A program made the position numbers and the translations under genes. This document shows positions 1 to 9,180 of a stretch of 64,000 bases of DNA, piece by piece (position 1 is the first letter of the stretch; each line of letters begins with the position of its first letter). The DNA is from Flavobacterium sp. 140616W15 (GTDB taxonomy: Bacteria > Bacteroidota > Bacteroidia > Flavobacteriales > Flavobacteriaceae). The stretch spans positions 3,410,001 to 3,474,000 of the forward strand of contig NZ_CP033068.1 of assembly GCF_003668995.1 (NCBI RefSeq), written 5' to 3'. A model generated the notes under the pieces. The model ran no database searches. It saw only the letters and a list, made by a program, of their open reading frames with translations, and had not been told where the DNA came from.

Positions 1-2195
1 ATCCAGCAACAATCGCACCCATATTAAAAATAACCTCTCCAGCTTTAGATAGTTATTGCTACACCCAAGTTGAATACTATAAAGAGACAATTACATATAA
101 TGGAAAACGGGAATTATTAGACAAAATTTATACTGCACAAAGTACTTTTTTTACTTTTTTCCCTTATGAATTTATTCATGGCAACGGAAAGACTGCTCTT
201 AAGGACCGCAATAGCATGGCTCTATCTGAAGAAACTGCTTCTCGATTATTTGGTAATGAAAACCCTACGGGCAAGCACGTAAAATATTTAGACAAACTAT
301 TTGTCATTAGAGGAGTATATCGATTAAATCATAAATCGTCTGTAATGCCTGCAGCAGTAACTACTATAATAGAGGAAGATTTAGCGAAGAATAAAGATAA
401 ATGGAGTTACAATTTTGGATTGATGGTCAAATTAAAGAAGGAAAGTGATACCACTTCAATCATTAAAGATTTAAATACCATCTTTATAGACAAGTGCCTA
501 AAAATACAGGCAAATCAAGAAGGTTTATCTGTTGAAAATTATATAAAAAAATATGGCGAACCAGTTAAATCAAGTTTGCTTTCCCTGCCCAATACCAGAC
601 TGCACAAAGGGAACGATCCTTTTCCTGGAGACAGTGGAAATTTACAATTCTTAAGAATATTGATGGGACTATCTGTTCTAATCTTATTGCTTTCGATTGT
701 AAATTACATAAATTTAGCTACAGCCAATGCGGTAAAGAGAGCCAAGGAAGTAGGAATCAGAAAAATTGTTGGCGCAGGAAAATCACAAATCATAGCTCAA
801 TTTGTATTTGAAACAGCATTAATTACTCTTTTTTCTCTTTTATTAGCATTAGTAATCGTAGAACTTACCTTGCCTTTTTATAATTCTTTCTTAAATAAAG
901 ATCTTATACTCGAAGGATCCCAATTTTACATTCAATTAGTATTAATTTTTACAATTGTAATTGTTGTTGCCGGAGTTTTACCTGCAATATATATAGCTAA
1001 TTTTGAACCATTAAAGGTTTTAAAAGGAAATTTTTCTCGCAGCAAAAACGGAATATGGTTACGAAATGGAATGCTAGTTTTACAATTTACTATTGCTACA
1101 TTCTTCATTATTGGCTCATTTATAGTATACCAACAGGTAAAATATATGACTGAGAAAGATTTAGGTTTTAAAGGTGCACAAGTTATAGATGTGATTTTTA
1201 AGAGCAAGGAAGGCAAAGACCAATACGACAGATATAAAATAATTAAACAACAAGCACTAAATATTAAAGGTGTCGAAGCAGTTTCGGCAGGGTTATTTTC
1301 TATTGGTAGTGATGAAAATTCCTGGGATAACTTTTCATATAAAAGCAATAAGGGAGTTTTAGTTCAGCGAATGGGAGTTGATTATGGAATGTTGAATATA
1401 TTAGGCATCAAAATAGTAAAAGGAAGAGATTTAACCGATACATTTTCTTCGGATACAATATCCAACGTTTTACTTAATGAAACGGCTGTTAAAACAATGC
1501 ATGAAGCTAACCCAATAGACAAAGTAATTAATTGGAGAGGAAAAGACTATAAGATAGTAGGTGTCGTAAAAGACTTCAATTATTTTGGACTTGAAAACAG
1601 AATAAGCCCAATGATTTTCATGCATTTAACTACCAATGCTATCAGAAAAGAGGTCTTACATAATATTTCTTTTAAAATAGCTCCACAAGATATGTCTAAA
1701 ACTATCGCTGCTCTTGATCAATTTTGGAGAACAAACGTAGATGCAGAATATCCATTCGAATACAATTTTGTAGATAAAAATTTTGCTAGAAAGTACAAAC
1801 AATACAAGAATCAAAGCCTTTTATTTTCTTTACTAAATATCATTGTTATTCTTATTGCTGTATTTGGATTATTTGCTTTAGCCTCTTTCTCAATGGAAAG
1901 GCGATTACGAGAAATTGCAATTCGAAAAACACTCGGTGCAGAGACCAATATTTTACTTCAAGAATTATCAAAACAATATATTATATTTTGTGTGATTGGT
2001 TTTGCAATAGGAATTATTCCTGCCTATTTTTTATTAGAAAAATGGCTTGAAAATTTTGCTTATCGTATCAGCATTCCTATTCTGCCGTTTATAATCGCTT
2101 TCGTATCATTATTATTTCTAACGCTGACAATCGTTTTAGCCAAAGCCTATCAAGTAACAAAAGTTGATGTTTTAAAATATTTAAAATATGAATAA
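1..2195 (+). CDS. ABC transporter permease, FtsX/MacB type (5' end outside window)
   Basis: The reading frame is open from base 3 through the ATG at 216, so the gene begins before the window. The visible protein carries a MacB-like periplasmic region, then a membrane helix followed by the FtsX-type motif KEVGIRKIVGAGK. The arrangement repeats at the C-terminus with LREIAIRKTLGAE followed by further helices. Two such repeats are typical of single-chain FtsX-domain permeases of Bacteroidetes, which export peptides, lipids or drugs together with a separate ATPase. The substrate cannot be told from sequence, and the ATPase gene is not in the window. A bidirectional terminator follows the stop codon. 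Confidence 0.9.
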   Translation, partial: PATIAPILKITSPALDSYCYTQVEYYKETITYNGKRELLDKIYTAQSTFFTFFPYEFIHGNGKTALKDRNSMALSEETASRLFGNENPTGKHVKYLDKLFVIRGVYRLNHKSSVMPAAVTTIIEEDLAKNKDKWSYNFGLMVKLKKESDTTSIIKDLNTIFIDKCLKIQANQEGLSVENYIKKYGEPVKSSLLSLPNTRLHKGNDPFPGDSGNLQFLRILMGLSVLILLLSIVNYINLATANAVKRAKEVGIRKIVGAGKSQIIAQFVFETALITLFSLLLALVIVELTLPFYNSFLNKDLILEGSQFYIQLVLIFTIVIVVAGVLPAIYIANFEPLKVLKGNFSRSKNGIWLRNGMLVLQFTIATFFIIGSFIVYQQVKYMTEKDLGFKGAQVIDVIFKSKEGKDQYDRYKIIKQQALNIKGVEAVSAGLFSIGSDENSWDNFSYKSNKGVLVQRMGVDYGMLNILGIKIVKGRDLTDTFSSDTISNVLLNETAVKTMHEANPIDKVINWRGKDYKIVGVVKDFNYFGLENRISPMIFMHLTTNAIRKEVLHNISFKIAPQDMSKTIAALDQFWRTNVDAEYPFEYNFVDKNFARKYKQYKNQSLLFSLLNIIVILIAVFGLFALASFSMERRLREIAIRKTLGAETNILLQELSKQYIIFCVIGFAIGIIPAYFLLEKWLENFAYRISIPILPFIIAFVSLLFLTLTIVLAKAYQVTKVDVLKYLKYE

Positions 2196-2216
2196 AACCA
2201 AGCCATTATTAACTAC

Positions 2217-2246
2217 AAAAACTCCTTAATTTCTTAAGGAGTTTTT
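2217..2246. terminator. Bidirectional intrinsic terminator
   Basis: A perfect 13-bp stem (AAAAACTCCTTAA and its complement) closes a TTTC loop and has A and T tracts on its two sides. It lies between the plus-strand permease and the minus-strand kinase gene, so it can end both transcripts. Confidence 0.85.
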
Positions 2247-2292
2247 GATTTATATAAAAAATTCTTCTTGTCTCTAATGCTATTAGAAGACC

Positions 2293-3281
2293 TTATTGAA
2301 TTTTAATTTTATTGTAATCAATCCATCGTTTTAAATTACCTGTAAATCTTTTTAAATGATCCTCATTCAAAAAGATATTTGTCCAAGTATCAAATCTGTC
2401 GCACTGCACACTAATATAGTACAACATAACTCCCAAGCAAACCAATGGCAATATTCGTTTTTCTTCTTCACTTATTTCAATTATGAATTCATAACCTTTA
2501 AGGAAACTTTCTGCTTTTATTTCGTAATCCTTCTCATTTGGATTTGTAACATACAGCTGAAACAAAAAGTATGAAATATCCAGACATAACCATCCATTAC
2601 CACAGAAATCGAAATCAAAAAACGTTATTTTATTCTCTTCATTAAAATGCATATTATCAAACCATACATCGAGATGAACTGCTCCAAATCTAACTTCTTT
2701 ATTTTTTATTGTAGCAAACTCCTTTTGAAGAAAATTAGCTAGATTTTTCAGAAAAGGATTTCGTCAGTTTCTTTTTTAAAAAATACCTGTGTTCGCTTAA
2801 TCGAATCTATCAGCAAAATACTTTCGTTATAGGTCACTCTTTTTAATTCAAAATTTTGAGCTGACTCATGAACTTTGGCTAAAGCCTGACCAATAAAGAA
2901 ACTTGTTTCTTCGTTAAATCTTGCTGATTTTGTACCATCAGCAAAAGAAAACAACACCCCAAATCTTTTTCCTTCGGGAGCATTTAATTCCTGTATGTAT
3001 TCATTTAATTTGCCTGCAATTGGATACGAAACCGAAGCCTTATTTTTCGACAGATAAACCAAAAGCCTCAATTCTTCAGCTATCTCTGTTTTTGTTCTCC
3101 AATCAAAATTATAAACACGAAAAACATACTTTTTATCAACATCTGTAACCATATAAACATGATTCATTGCTGTTCTAAAAAGAGTACATTCAGTATGCTT
3201 ACTTAAACCATATTCTTGTTGCAATAACTCACCAAGCTTGCTAGCTGAAAGTACGGAACTTATTACTGGAAATTGTAGCAT
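2293..3281 (-). pseudogene. APH-family (aminoglycoside/choline-type) phosphotransferase, frameshifted
   Basis: The N-terminal 177 residues (3281 down to 2748) form a kinase N-lobe (YVFRVYNFDWRTKTEIAEEL, then VLFSFADG). The frame then stops. The next frame continues without a gap as FLKNLANFLQKEF and contains the APH catalytic loop HLDVWFDN (HxDxxxxN) and the metal-binding segment FFDFDFCG, ending at 2293. One extra base between about 2748 and 2761, for example in the A4 run at 2752-2755, restores a protein of about 329 residues. The family includes homoserine kinase II-like and SrkA-like enzymes that phosphorylate small molecules or proteins; the substrate here is unknown. Either the gene is dead or one base was lost in sequencing. 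Confidence 0.85.
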
Positions 3282-3330
3282 TCTTTTATATTTTATCTGT
3301 CATTTCAATACTTTACTAATTTATCTACCA

Positions 3331-4407
3331 TCAAGGATAAATCATAAGGAATACAAAAGCAAATAAATTAACCAAAAGCACTACACCATAAACAATATTA
3401 GATTTTCCTTTACTTAATGACAACATTACAGTAAACACCGATAATGCTAACAAAACAATAGATTTAATATCAAGACCTAAGATAATAGGCATATCCATCA
3501 TGATACAAACTGCTGCAACACTAGGAATAGTTAACCCAATACTTGCCAAAGCAGATCCCAAGGCCAAATTTATACTAGTTTGAAGTCTATTTTTTCTCGC
3601 TGCTATGATAGCCGCAATTGCTTCGGGCAATAAAATAATTGCTGCAATTACTACCCCTACCAAAGTTTTTGGCAAACTATAACTAACAATAATGCTCTCG
3701 ATTGTAGGAGATAGAGTCTTTGCCAATAACACAACAATTCCTAAACTTACAATAAGAAAAGTAAGACTTGTAAAGAACACCTTGTTATTAATAGCTATAG
3801 GCTCAGCTGCATCTTCATTTTCATCATCTCCAATTGTCAGGAAATATTGTCGGTAGCGACTCGTTTGTGCAAACAAAAAAGAGGCATAAATAATAAGACA
3901 GGCTGCTGAAGCAAAAACTAATTGCGGTACTGAATAGTAAGATCCCAAAACACTTTCTGTAAAAGTAGGAAACACCAAGGTAAATACTATAATCGATACT
4001 AGCGATACCAAACCAATGGTTACTGAAGAAACAGAAAAATTCTGTTCATAATGTTTCAATCCACCGATTAAAAGGCACAATCCAATAATACCATTAAGAA
4101 TAAGCATTGTTGCTGCAAATACTGTATCTCGAGCGAGCGAAGCTGCTGCTGAACCCTCTGACATCATTAACGAAATAATAATCGAAACCTCAATAACAGT
4201 TATTGATATAGCCAAAATAATGGTTCCATAAGGCTCTCCCACTCTTTCTGCAATTATCTCGGAATGATGTACTGCTGACATAACACTAAGGATTAACAGT
4301 ATACTTGCTACTATTTGAAAAATGCTGCTGTTATCGACAAGCCCGCTAAAAAAGAGAACCCAAGATAGTATTGGAATAATAATTGTCCACTGAAGTAATT
4401 GTTTCAT
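3331..4407 (-). CDS. Calcium/proton (sodium/proton) antiporter, ChaA-like
   Basis: The 358-residue protein has about eleven hydrophobic segments. It carries the two inverted repeats of the Ca2+/cation antiporter superfamily: GEPYGTIILAISITVIEVS near residue 66, and LPEAIAAIIAARKNRLQTS followed by LALGSALASIGLTIPSV near residues 255-300. The acidic residues within helices are the expected ion ligands. A short hydrophilic acidic loop (GDDENEDAAEP) splits the two halves. It acts in the inner membrane, exporting Ca2+ or Na+ against protons. The gene stands alone, with a 415-base AT-rich gap upstream. ChaA-type is the best match, but ion preference cannot be read from sequence. Confidence 0.88.
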   Translation of the reverse strand: MKQLLQWTIIIPILSWVLFFSGLVDNSSIFQIVASILLILSVMSAVHHSEIIAERVGEPYGTIILAISITVIEVSIIISLMMSEGSAAASLARDTVFAATMLILNGIIGLCLLIGGLKHYEQNFSVSSVTIGLVSLVSIIVFTLVFPTFTESVLGSYYSVPQLVFASAACLIIYASFLFAQTSRYRQYFLTIGDDENEDAAEPIAINNKVFFTSLTFLIVSLGIVVLLAKTLSPTIESIIVSYSLPKTLVGVVIAAIILLPEAIAAIIAARKNRLQTSINLALGSALASIGLTIPSVAAVCIMMDMPIILGLDIKSIVLLALSVFTVMLSLSKGKSNIVYGVVLLVNLFAFVFLMIYP

Positions 4408-4822
4408 TTTTTTAATATATAAATACTTGTAAATTAATTTTTGCCAATAGATTTTATCATAAATTAGCTTTATATTCCCAATATATAACTTTTTTCGCTA
4501 AAATCAGTAAAAAACTACATTATATTTACTATTTTATCATTATCTTAATCATTTATTAAAACTATCACTTTAAACTTATTCCCTATAAGTCATAGACAAA
4601 ATAGTTCATAAACAAGTCTTTAAGAACTAACAAACCACTTAAAAAACTAAGTAGTTTTTATTTATCTTTATATTTAAACCTCTTTCTTAAATAAAATTTT
4701 ATTTTAATATTAACACGTATCAAAGCACATAAAAAAACAGCTAATAATTCAACAAAATCATTTTCTTATACTCCAAGAACAGTGCTTTTTTCGTCTCAAA
4801 CAATAAAATTAAATAAGTTAAA
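4408..4822. other. 415-base intergenic region
   Basis: This very AT-rich divergent gap separates the antiporter from the AAA ATPase. No ORF is convincing. The only structure seen is an imperfect hairpin at 4632-4657 followed by T-rich sequence on the plus strand. I could not place a full TTG/TAnnTTTG promoter pair in either direction. Confidence 0.6.
4632..4657 (+). terminator. Orphan terminator-like hairpin
   Basis: AAACCACTTA pairs with TAAGTAGTTT (one mismatch) across an AAAAAC loop, and T-rich sequence follows. No plus-strand gene ends here, so it could close a small RNA or be chance in AT-rich DNA. Confidence 0.3.
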
Positions 4823-5380
4823 ATGAACAAATCAATCCCTCTATTTATCATTACTGGAGGACCAGGAGTTGGCAAAACAACTATAATCGAAGAATTAAAA
4901 AGAAGGAATTACAATTGCATAAATGAAGTTGCTCGTGATATAATTAAAGAGCAAGCAAAATCAAATGGCGAAGCTTTACCTTGGGCAGATAAAGAAAAGT
5001 TCACATTATTAATGCTAAAACGTTCGATTGAAAATTATATCGAAAACAAAGATAATTCGTTCATTACTTTTTTTGATCGAGGAATCCCAGACACTCTAGC
5101 TTATACAGAACTAATCAAATTACAGCCTTCTGCACAACTAACAAAAGCCGTTAAAATGTATCGTTACAATCCAATTGTGTTTGTCCTACCCCCTTGGAAA
5201 GAAATATACCAAACAGATTCTGAACGCAAACAAACTTATCAAGAAGCAACTGACACCTATGAAGCAATAACAAATACTTACAATAATTGTGATTATCAAT
5301 TAATCGAAGTACCAAAATTAGACGCAAAGAAAAGAGTTGATTATATTCTGTCTATAATTGAAAACAGACAATTTACATAA
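4823..5380 (+). CDS. AAA family ATPase (AAA_28-like P-loop protein)
   Basis: The 185-residue cytoplasmic protein begins with a P-loop, GGPGVGKTT, at residues 12-20. A FFDRGIPD motif near residue 92 fits the Walker B/substrate position of nucleoside-kinase-like ATPases. A tyrosine- and threonine-rich region follows, with TYEAITNTY matching the lid region of the AAA_28 family. Members bind ATP, but most have no established substrate. The stop codon lies 6 bases from the convergent membrane-protein gene. No frame problem is visible. Confidence 0.82.
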   Translation: MNKSIPLFIITGGPGVGKTTIIEELKRRNYNCINEVARDIIKEQAKSNGEALPWADKEKFTLLMLKRSIENYIENKDNSFITFFDRGIPDTLAYTELIKLQPSAQLTKAVKMYRYNPIVFVLPPWKEIYQTDSERKQTYQEATDTYEAITNTYNNCDYQLIEVPKLDAKKRVDYILSIIENRQFT

Positions 5381-5386
5381 CTGGAG

Positions 5387-6699
5387 TTATATATAATAGC
5401 AATTCAAAAGAAATAAAATACCTTTAGCCAGTAACCATAACAATACTGCCATTCCTAGATAGCTCCATGCCCATTTACCAGCTCTTCTGTTCCAACTAAA
5501 ATAATGCATTACAACCTCCCAGTATTTTACAATTACAAATACACACAAACCTATTAATCCCACCCAAATCATTTCTACCGATTGGATATAAAAACTACAG
5601 ATTAAAACAGAAAGTAAAAAAAGGACTGTAACAAATTGTAAATAAATATAATTTTTATAATTATGCTTATAATTAACCTTTAGAGACAGAATAAGAAAAG
5701 ACGCCGTTAATAAAGAGGTCAATGCCGTTATAAAATATGACAAGACTTCACTTGACTGATACAAAAAAACCGCATCAACCAATAAAACCAAAACAGTACA
5801 AGTTGCCAACGAGTAAATACTTCTTTCAATACGAGGATCCTTATAAGGAATCAGAACTGGATATATATATTTTTCAAACGGGCGCCAAATAGGCAAAGCA
5901 TAAACAGCCACAAGACTTGTTATAACAACTTCATAATAATACAGTTTATCTTGAGGCACTTTATACAAAATAAACAAAATAGCAAAAGTTACAATAATCG
6001 CAGGAAAGCAAATTGTCTTTATCACTTTCCACTTATTGTTCTCCCAGAAATTATCTCGTATTTCATGTATATACCCCTTTACAAGATACTCTTTAGTAAA
6101 CAAGGCTGTTGATTGACTCCAGACCAAAAAGATTCCAAGATGCGCGAGAACAGTACGCAAAACCATATCATCAACTTTGCAAGTCATAAAAACACAAGCA
6201 ACACCAATCAATAGCAATTCATAAGTAAGTAAAACGTCAGAAAATAACACTTTAAACAAAGGCTGGAATTGCCTGATGAGAATCTTTATAATGAGACCCC
6301 AATAATTACGCATCAATGCAATTACCGCACATACTGCAATAAATGTGGCCAAATACAACATCCAACTTGTAAGCGATTGTGCTTGCATCCATAATTCTAT
6401 AGAAGAATTTTTCGCAGGAATATACAACAGCTGAGAATTCATAAAGATTTCCTTTGCCAATGCATCTCTTACATGATTATCGAAAGCCGGGAATTCACTT
6501 TTATGTTTCAGCCAATACAGCTCTCCATCAACACCATTATTTTGCAAGACTGCAAATTCATACAGCACTTTTTTTGAGCTTCATTTAATAATACAATCTC
6601 ATTAGGAGTATTCTTAGGATCATTACCTGCATACACACCAGTACAAAAAATTAACAGAAGCAATATTATTCTTTTCAAAACTAACGTAAATTTATCCAA
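5387..6699 (-). pseudogene. Exported multi-pass membrane protein in two frames (frameshift or programmed -1 slip)
   Basis: Frame 1 (6699 to 6508) starts with a signal peptide ending near TGVYAG and runs to NEAQKK. Frame 2 (to 5387) then continues VLYEFAVLQNNGVDGELYWL, a soluble domain of about 90 residues, and some ten membrane helices. The two frames meet at an A7 run (T7 at 6569-6575 on the plus strand), where one extra A joins them. The 0-frame codons at the junction are CAA AAA AAG, so A_AAA_AAG is a canonical -1 slippery heptamer and a slip gives exactly the downstream frame. The start appears to be TTG (6699, or 6678 for MKRIILLLLIF). I do not recognise the family and assign no function. 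Confidence 0.75.
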
Positions 6700-6804
6700 T
6701 CAAAAATACTAATAATAAATCTATACAAATCAGAACAAGAGTAACTTTTAACACAAAAGGATTACAAAAATAAACTTTGGAATGCAATTAATTTCATAAA
6801 ACAA

Positions 6805-6833
6805 AAAACCCGTTCGCTAAGCGAACGGGTTTT
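6805..6833 (-). terminator. Intrinsic terminator of rplU-rpmA
   Basis: AAAACCCGTTCGC pairs perfectly with GCGAACGGGTTTT across a TAA loop and, on the minus strand, runs into T6. It lies 23 bases after the rpmA stop. Confidence 0.9.
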
Positions 6834-6855
6834 GTAATAATATATAATCTAGTTA

Positions 6856-7116
6856 TTATGCTTCGAATGGAAGTATAGAAACGTATGATTTATTATCTCT
6901 TTTCTTTTGGAACTTTACAACTCCATCTACTCTTGCGTGTAGAGTGTGATCTTTACTAATGTAAACGTTTTCACCTGGATTATGTTTTGAACCTCTTTGT
7001 CTAACGATGATGTTCCCAGCAATAGCAGCTTGTCCTCCAAAAATCTTAACGCCTAAACGTTTTGATTCTGATTCTCTACCATTCTTCGAACTACCGACAC
7101 CTTTCTTGTGAGCCAT
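6856..7116 (-). CDS. rpmA: 50S ribosomal protein L27
   Basis: The 86-residue protein begins [20 protein letters not shown], the standard L27 start. It has no cleavable N-terminal extension of the Firmicutes type. [15 protein letters not shown] and [15 protein letters not shown] follow, as in the family. L27 reaches the peptidyl-transferase centre and stabilises tRNA. It is the second gene of the rplU-rpmA operon, starting 24 bases after the rplU stop, and is followed by a strong terminator. Confidence 0.97.
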   Translation of the reverse strand: MAHKKGVGSSKNGRESESKRLGVKIFGGQAAIAGNIIVRQRGSKHNPGENVYISKDHTLHARVDGVVKFQKKRDNKSYVSILPFEA

Positions 7117-7140
7117 GACGTATGAGTTTAAATATTGTTA

Positions 7141-7575
7141 TTATTCTTTAGTAGCTTCTTTTTTTGCTTTTGGAGCTGCTTTTTTAGCTTTAGGAGCCGC
7201 TTCTTCAGTAGCTACTTCTTCTGCTACAACTGCTTTCTTAGCTGCTGCTTTTTTAGTTCCTCCAGCTGCAGTAATACCTTCAATTACAATTTGAGTAAGA
7301 TATTGTCTGTGACCATTTCTCTTTTTGTAACCTTTTCTTCTTTTCTTTTTGAAAACGATTACTTTGTCTCCTTTTAAGTGTTGTAACACTTTAGCTTCTA
7401 CAGAAGCACCTTCTATAGCTGGGGCGCCTAAAGTAATATTCCCATTATCATCTAATAAAAGAACTTTGTCAAAAGAAACTTTTGAACCTTCTTCATTAGC
7501 TAATCTGTGAACATAAACCTTTAAGTCTTTGCTTACTTTGAATTGTTGCCCTGCTATCTCTACGATTGCATACAT
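7141..7575 (-). CDS. rplU: 50S ribosomal protein L21 with Ala/Lys-rich C-terminal tail
   Basis: The protein begins MYAIVEIAGQQFKVSKDLKV, which is diagnostic of L21, and contains the conserved KKRRKGYKKRNGHRQYLTQ region. L21 binds 23S rRNA in the large subunit. At 144 residues it is about 40 longer than the Escherichia coli protein. The excess is a low-complexity tail of Ala, Lys and Glu (AAPKAKKAAPKAKKEATKE), a form of extension common in Bacteroidetes. A near-ideal flavobacterial promoter lies 30-60 bases upstream and would drive rplU-rpmA together. Confidence 0.97.
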   Translation of the reverse strand: MYAIVEIAGQQFKVSKDLKVYVHRLANEEGSKVSFDKVLLLDDNGNITLGAPAIEGASVEAKVLQHLKGDKVIVFKKKRRKGYKKRNGHRQYLTQIVIEGITAAGGTKKAAAKKAVVAEEVATEEAAPKAKKAAPKAKKEATKE

Positions 7576-7605
7576 ACCAAATTGATTTATTGATTTTTAA
7601 GGTTG

Positions 7606-7635
7606 CAAATATACAATTAATAATTTACTGTGCAA
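7606..7635 (-). promoter_or_regulatory. Promoter of rplU-rpmA, flavobacterial consensus
   Basis: On the minus strand the -33 TTG (7633-7635) is followed after exactly 19 bases by TATATTTG (7606-7613). This matches the TTG-N19-TAnnTTTG consensus. It gives a leader of roughly 25 bases before the ATG at 7575. Confidence 0.85.
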
Positions 7636-7777
7636 TTTCTTAATGCAAAAATATTCCACTCTTTTTAATCCCTGTTTTTCAATTGCTTTCAATTTACCCT
7701 AAAACACCATTGTAGTAAAATACTGTTAAAAATTAATCAAAAAAAAATCTATTATGCCATTCTTAATCAAAATAAGT

Positions 7778-7785
7778 TATTTTTG
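7778..7785 (+). promoter_or_regulatory. Possible -7 element for the M16 protease operon
   Basis: TATTTTTG matches TAnnTTTG and lies 59 bases before the ATG at 7845. No TTG occurs at the right distance upstream, so this is a weak call. Confidence 0.35.
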
Positions 7786-7844
7786 ATGTAACTATTTCTA
7801 ATTAATCATTACCTATTAAGTGTAATAAAAAATTATTAACCTTT

Positions 7845-9167
7845 ATGAAAAAATCAATAATTATGTTAAGTGCGGCGCTTATGTTAGGAGGAGTGGCATC
7901 AGCTCAAAAAGTAGCTTTTGAAGAATACGATTTAGATAATGGCTTGCATGTTATTTTACACAATGATTCCTCGGCACCAGTCGTAATAACTTCTGTAATG
8001 TACCATGTAGGATCAAAAGACGAAACTCCAGACAGAACTGGTTTTGCACATTTTTTTGAACATTTATTATTTGAAGGAACAGAAAATATTAAACGTGGTG
8101 AATGGATGAAAATTGTGACTGCCAATGGCGGAACCAATAACGCTAACACATCTGACGACAGAACTTATTATTACGAGGTTTTCCCATCTAACAACTTAGA
8201 ATTAGCACTATGGATGGAATCAGAAAGATTGATGCATCCTGTTATAAACAAAATTGGAGTTGACACACAGAACGAAGTTGTTAAAGAAGAAAAAAGAACT
8301 AACTATGACAACCGTCCTTACGGAAATATTCTTACTGAGGTAAAGAAAAACATGTTCAAGAACCACCCATATCGCTGGACAACAATCGGATCCATGAAAG
8401 ATCTTGACGCAGCGACTCTGGACGAATTCAAAGCTTTTAATAAAAAATTCTACATTCCAAACAATGCTGTTTTGGTAATTGCAGGAGATTTTGATAAAAC
8501 AAAAACAAAAGAATGGGTTCAAAAATACTTTGGACCAATCAAAAAAGGAGAAAAACTTCAAAAACAAACTTTTACAGAAGAGCCAATCACTCAACCTATA
8601 AAAGCTAAATACGAAGATCCAAACATCCAAATTCCGATGCTTGTTGCTTCATACCGTACTCCATCTATGAAAACCAGAGATGCAAGAGTTCTAGATTTAA
8701 TCTCTTCTTACTTAAGTGATGGAAAAAGCTCTAAGCTTTACAAAAAAATAGTTGACGACAAAAAAATGGCTTTACAAATTGGAGCTGTTGGTTTTAGCCA
8801 AGAAGATTACGGCATGTACATTTTATATGGTTTACCTATGAACCCTTACACGTCTGATGATTTATTAAAAGAAATTGATGAAGAAATTGTAAAACTTCAA
8901 ACCAACTTGATTTCTGAGAAAGATTACGAAAAACTACAAAACAAGTTCGACAACAATTATGTTAACTCAAACTCAACTGTTGAGGGAATTGCTGAAAACC
9001 TAGCAAGTTACTACCTACTTTATGGCGATGTAAATCTTATAAACACTGAGATCGATCTCTATCACTCAATAACAAGAGAAGAAATTAGAGATGTTGCAAA
9101 AAAATATCTAAATCCTAATCAACGTTTAATTTTAGACTATGTTCCTACTACGAAGGCACAAAATTAA
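7845..9167 (+). CDS. M16 family zinc metallopeptidase, catalytic subunit
   Basis: The 440-residue protein has a signal peptide ending VASAQ near residue 21. It carries the inverted zinc motif HFFEH (HxxEH) at residues 69-73, and the third ligand glutamate lies in NEVVKEEKR about 75 residues later. The family cleaves peptides inside a clamshell formed by two M16 halves. This protein has the active half, and the next gene supplies a partner lacking the motif. The signal peptide places it in the periplasm or outer envelope. The next start is 13 bases beyond the stop, so the two are almost certainly one operon. The substrate is unknown. Confidence 0.93.
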   Translation: MKKSIIMLSAALMLGGVASAQKVAFEEYDLDNGLHVILHNDSSAPVVITSVMYHVGSKDETPDRTGFAHFFEHLLFEGTENIKRGEWMKIVTANGGTNNANTSDDRTYYYEVFPSNNLELALWMESERLMHPVINKIGVDTQNEVVKEEKRTNYDNRPYGNILTEVKKNMFKNHPYRWTTIGSMKDLDAATLDEFKAFNKKFYIPNNAVLVIAGDFDKTKTKEWVQKYFGPIKKGEKLQKQTFTEEPITQPIKAKYEDPNIQIPMLVASYRTPSMKTRDARVLDLISSYLSDGKSSKLYKKIVDDKKMALQIGAVGFSQEDYGMYILYGLPMNPYTSDDLLKEIDEEIVKLQTNLISEKDYEKLQNKFDNNYVNSNSTVEGIAENLASYYLLYGDVNLINTEIDLYHSITREEIRDVAKKYLNPNQRLILDYVPTTKAQN

Positions 9168-9180
9168 GACTCTTAGAATC

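Noticed and set aside
932..1348. Long open frame on the minus strand inside the ABC permease gene
   Set aside because: It is a shadow of the real plus-strand gene, which shows clear FtsX domains and membrane helices; the opposite frame has no domain and no start context.
4408..4822. A tRNA or structured RNA gene in the long gap
   Set aside because: No cloverleaf, CCA end, or GC-richer island can be seen; only one weak hairpin.
6672..6699. A TTG-N17-TAGTTTTG promoter inside the start of the frameshifted membrane gene
   Set aside because: The match lies within the coding start and would leave no room for the signal peptide start codons; in AT-rich DNA this is probably chance.
8220..8630. 136-codon minus-strand frame inside the first M16 protease gene
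   Set aside because: Phe/Ser-rich shadow of a well-supported plus-strand gene with an intact HxxEH motif.
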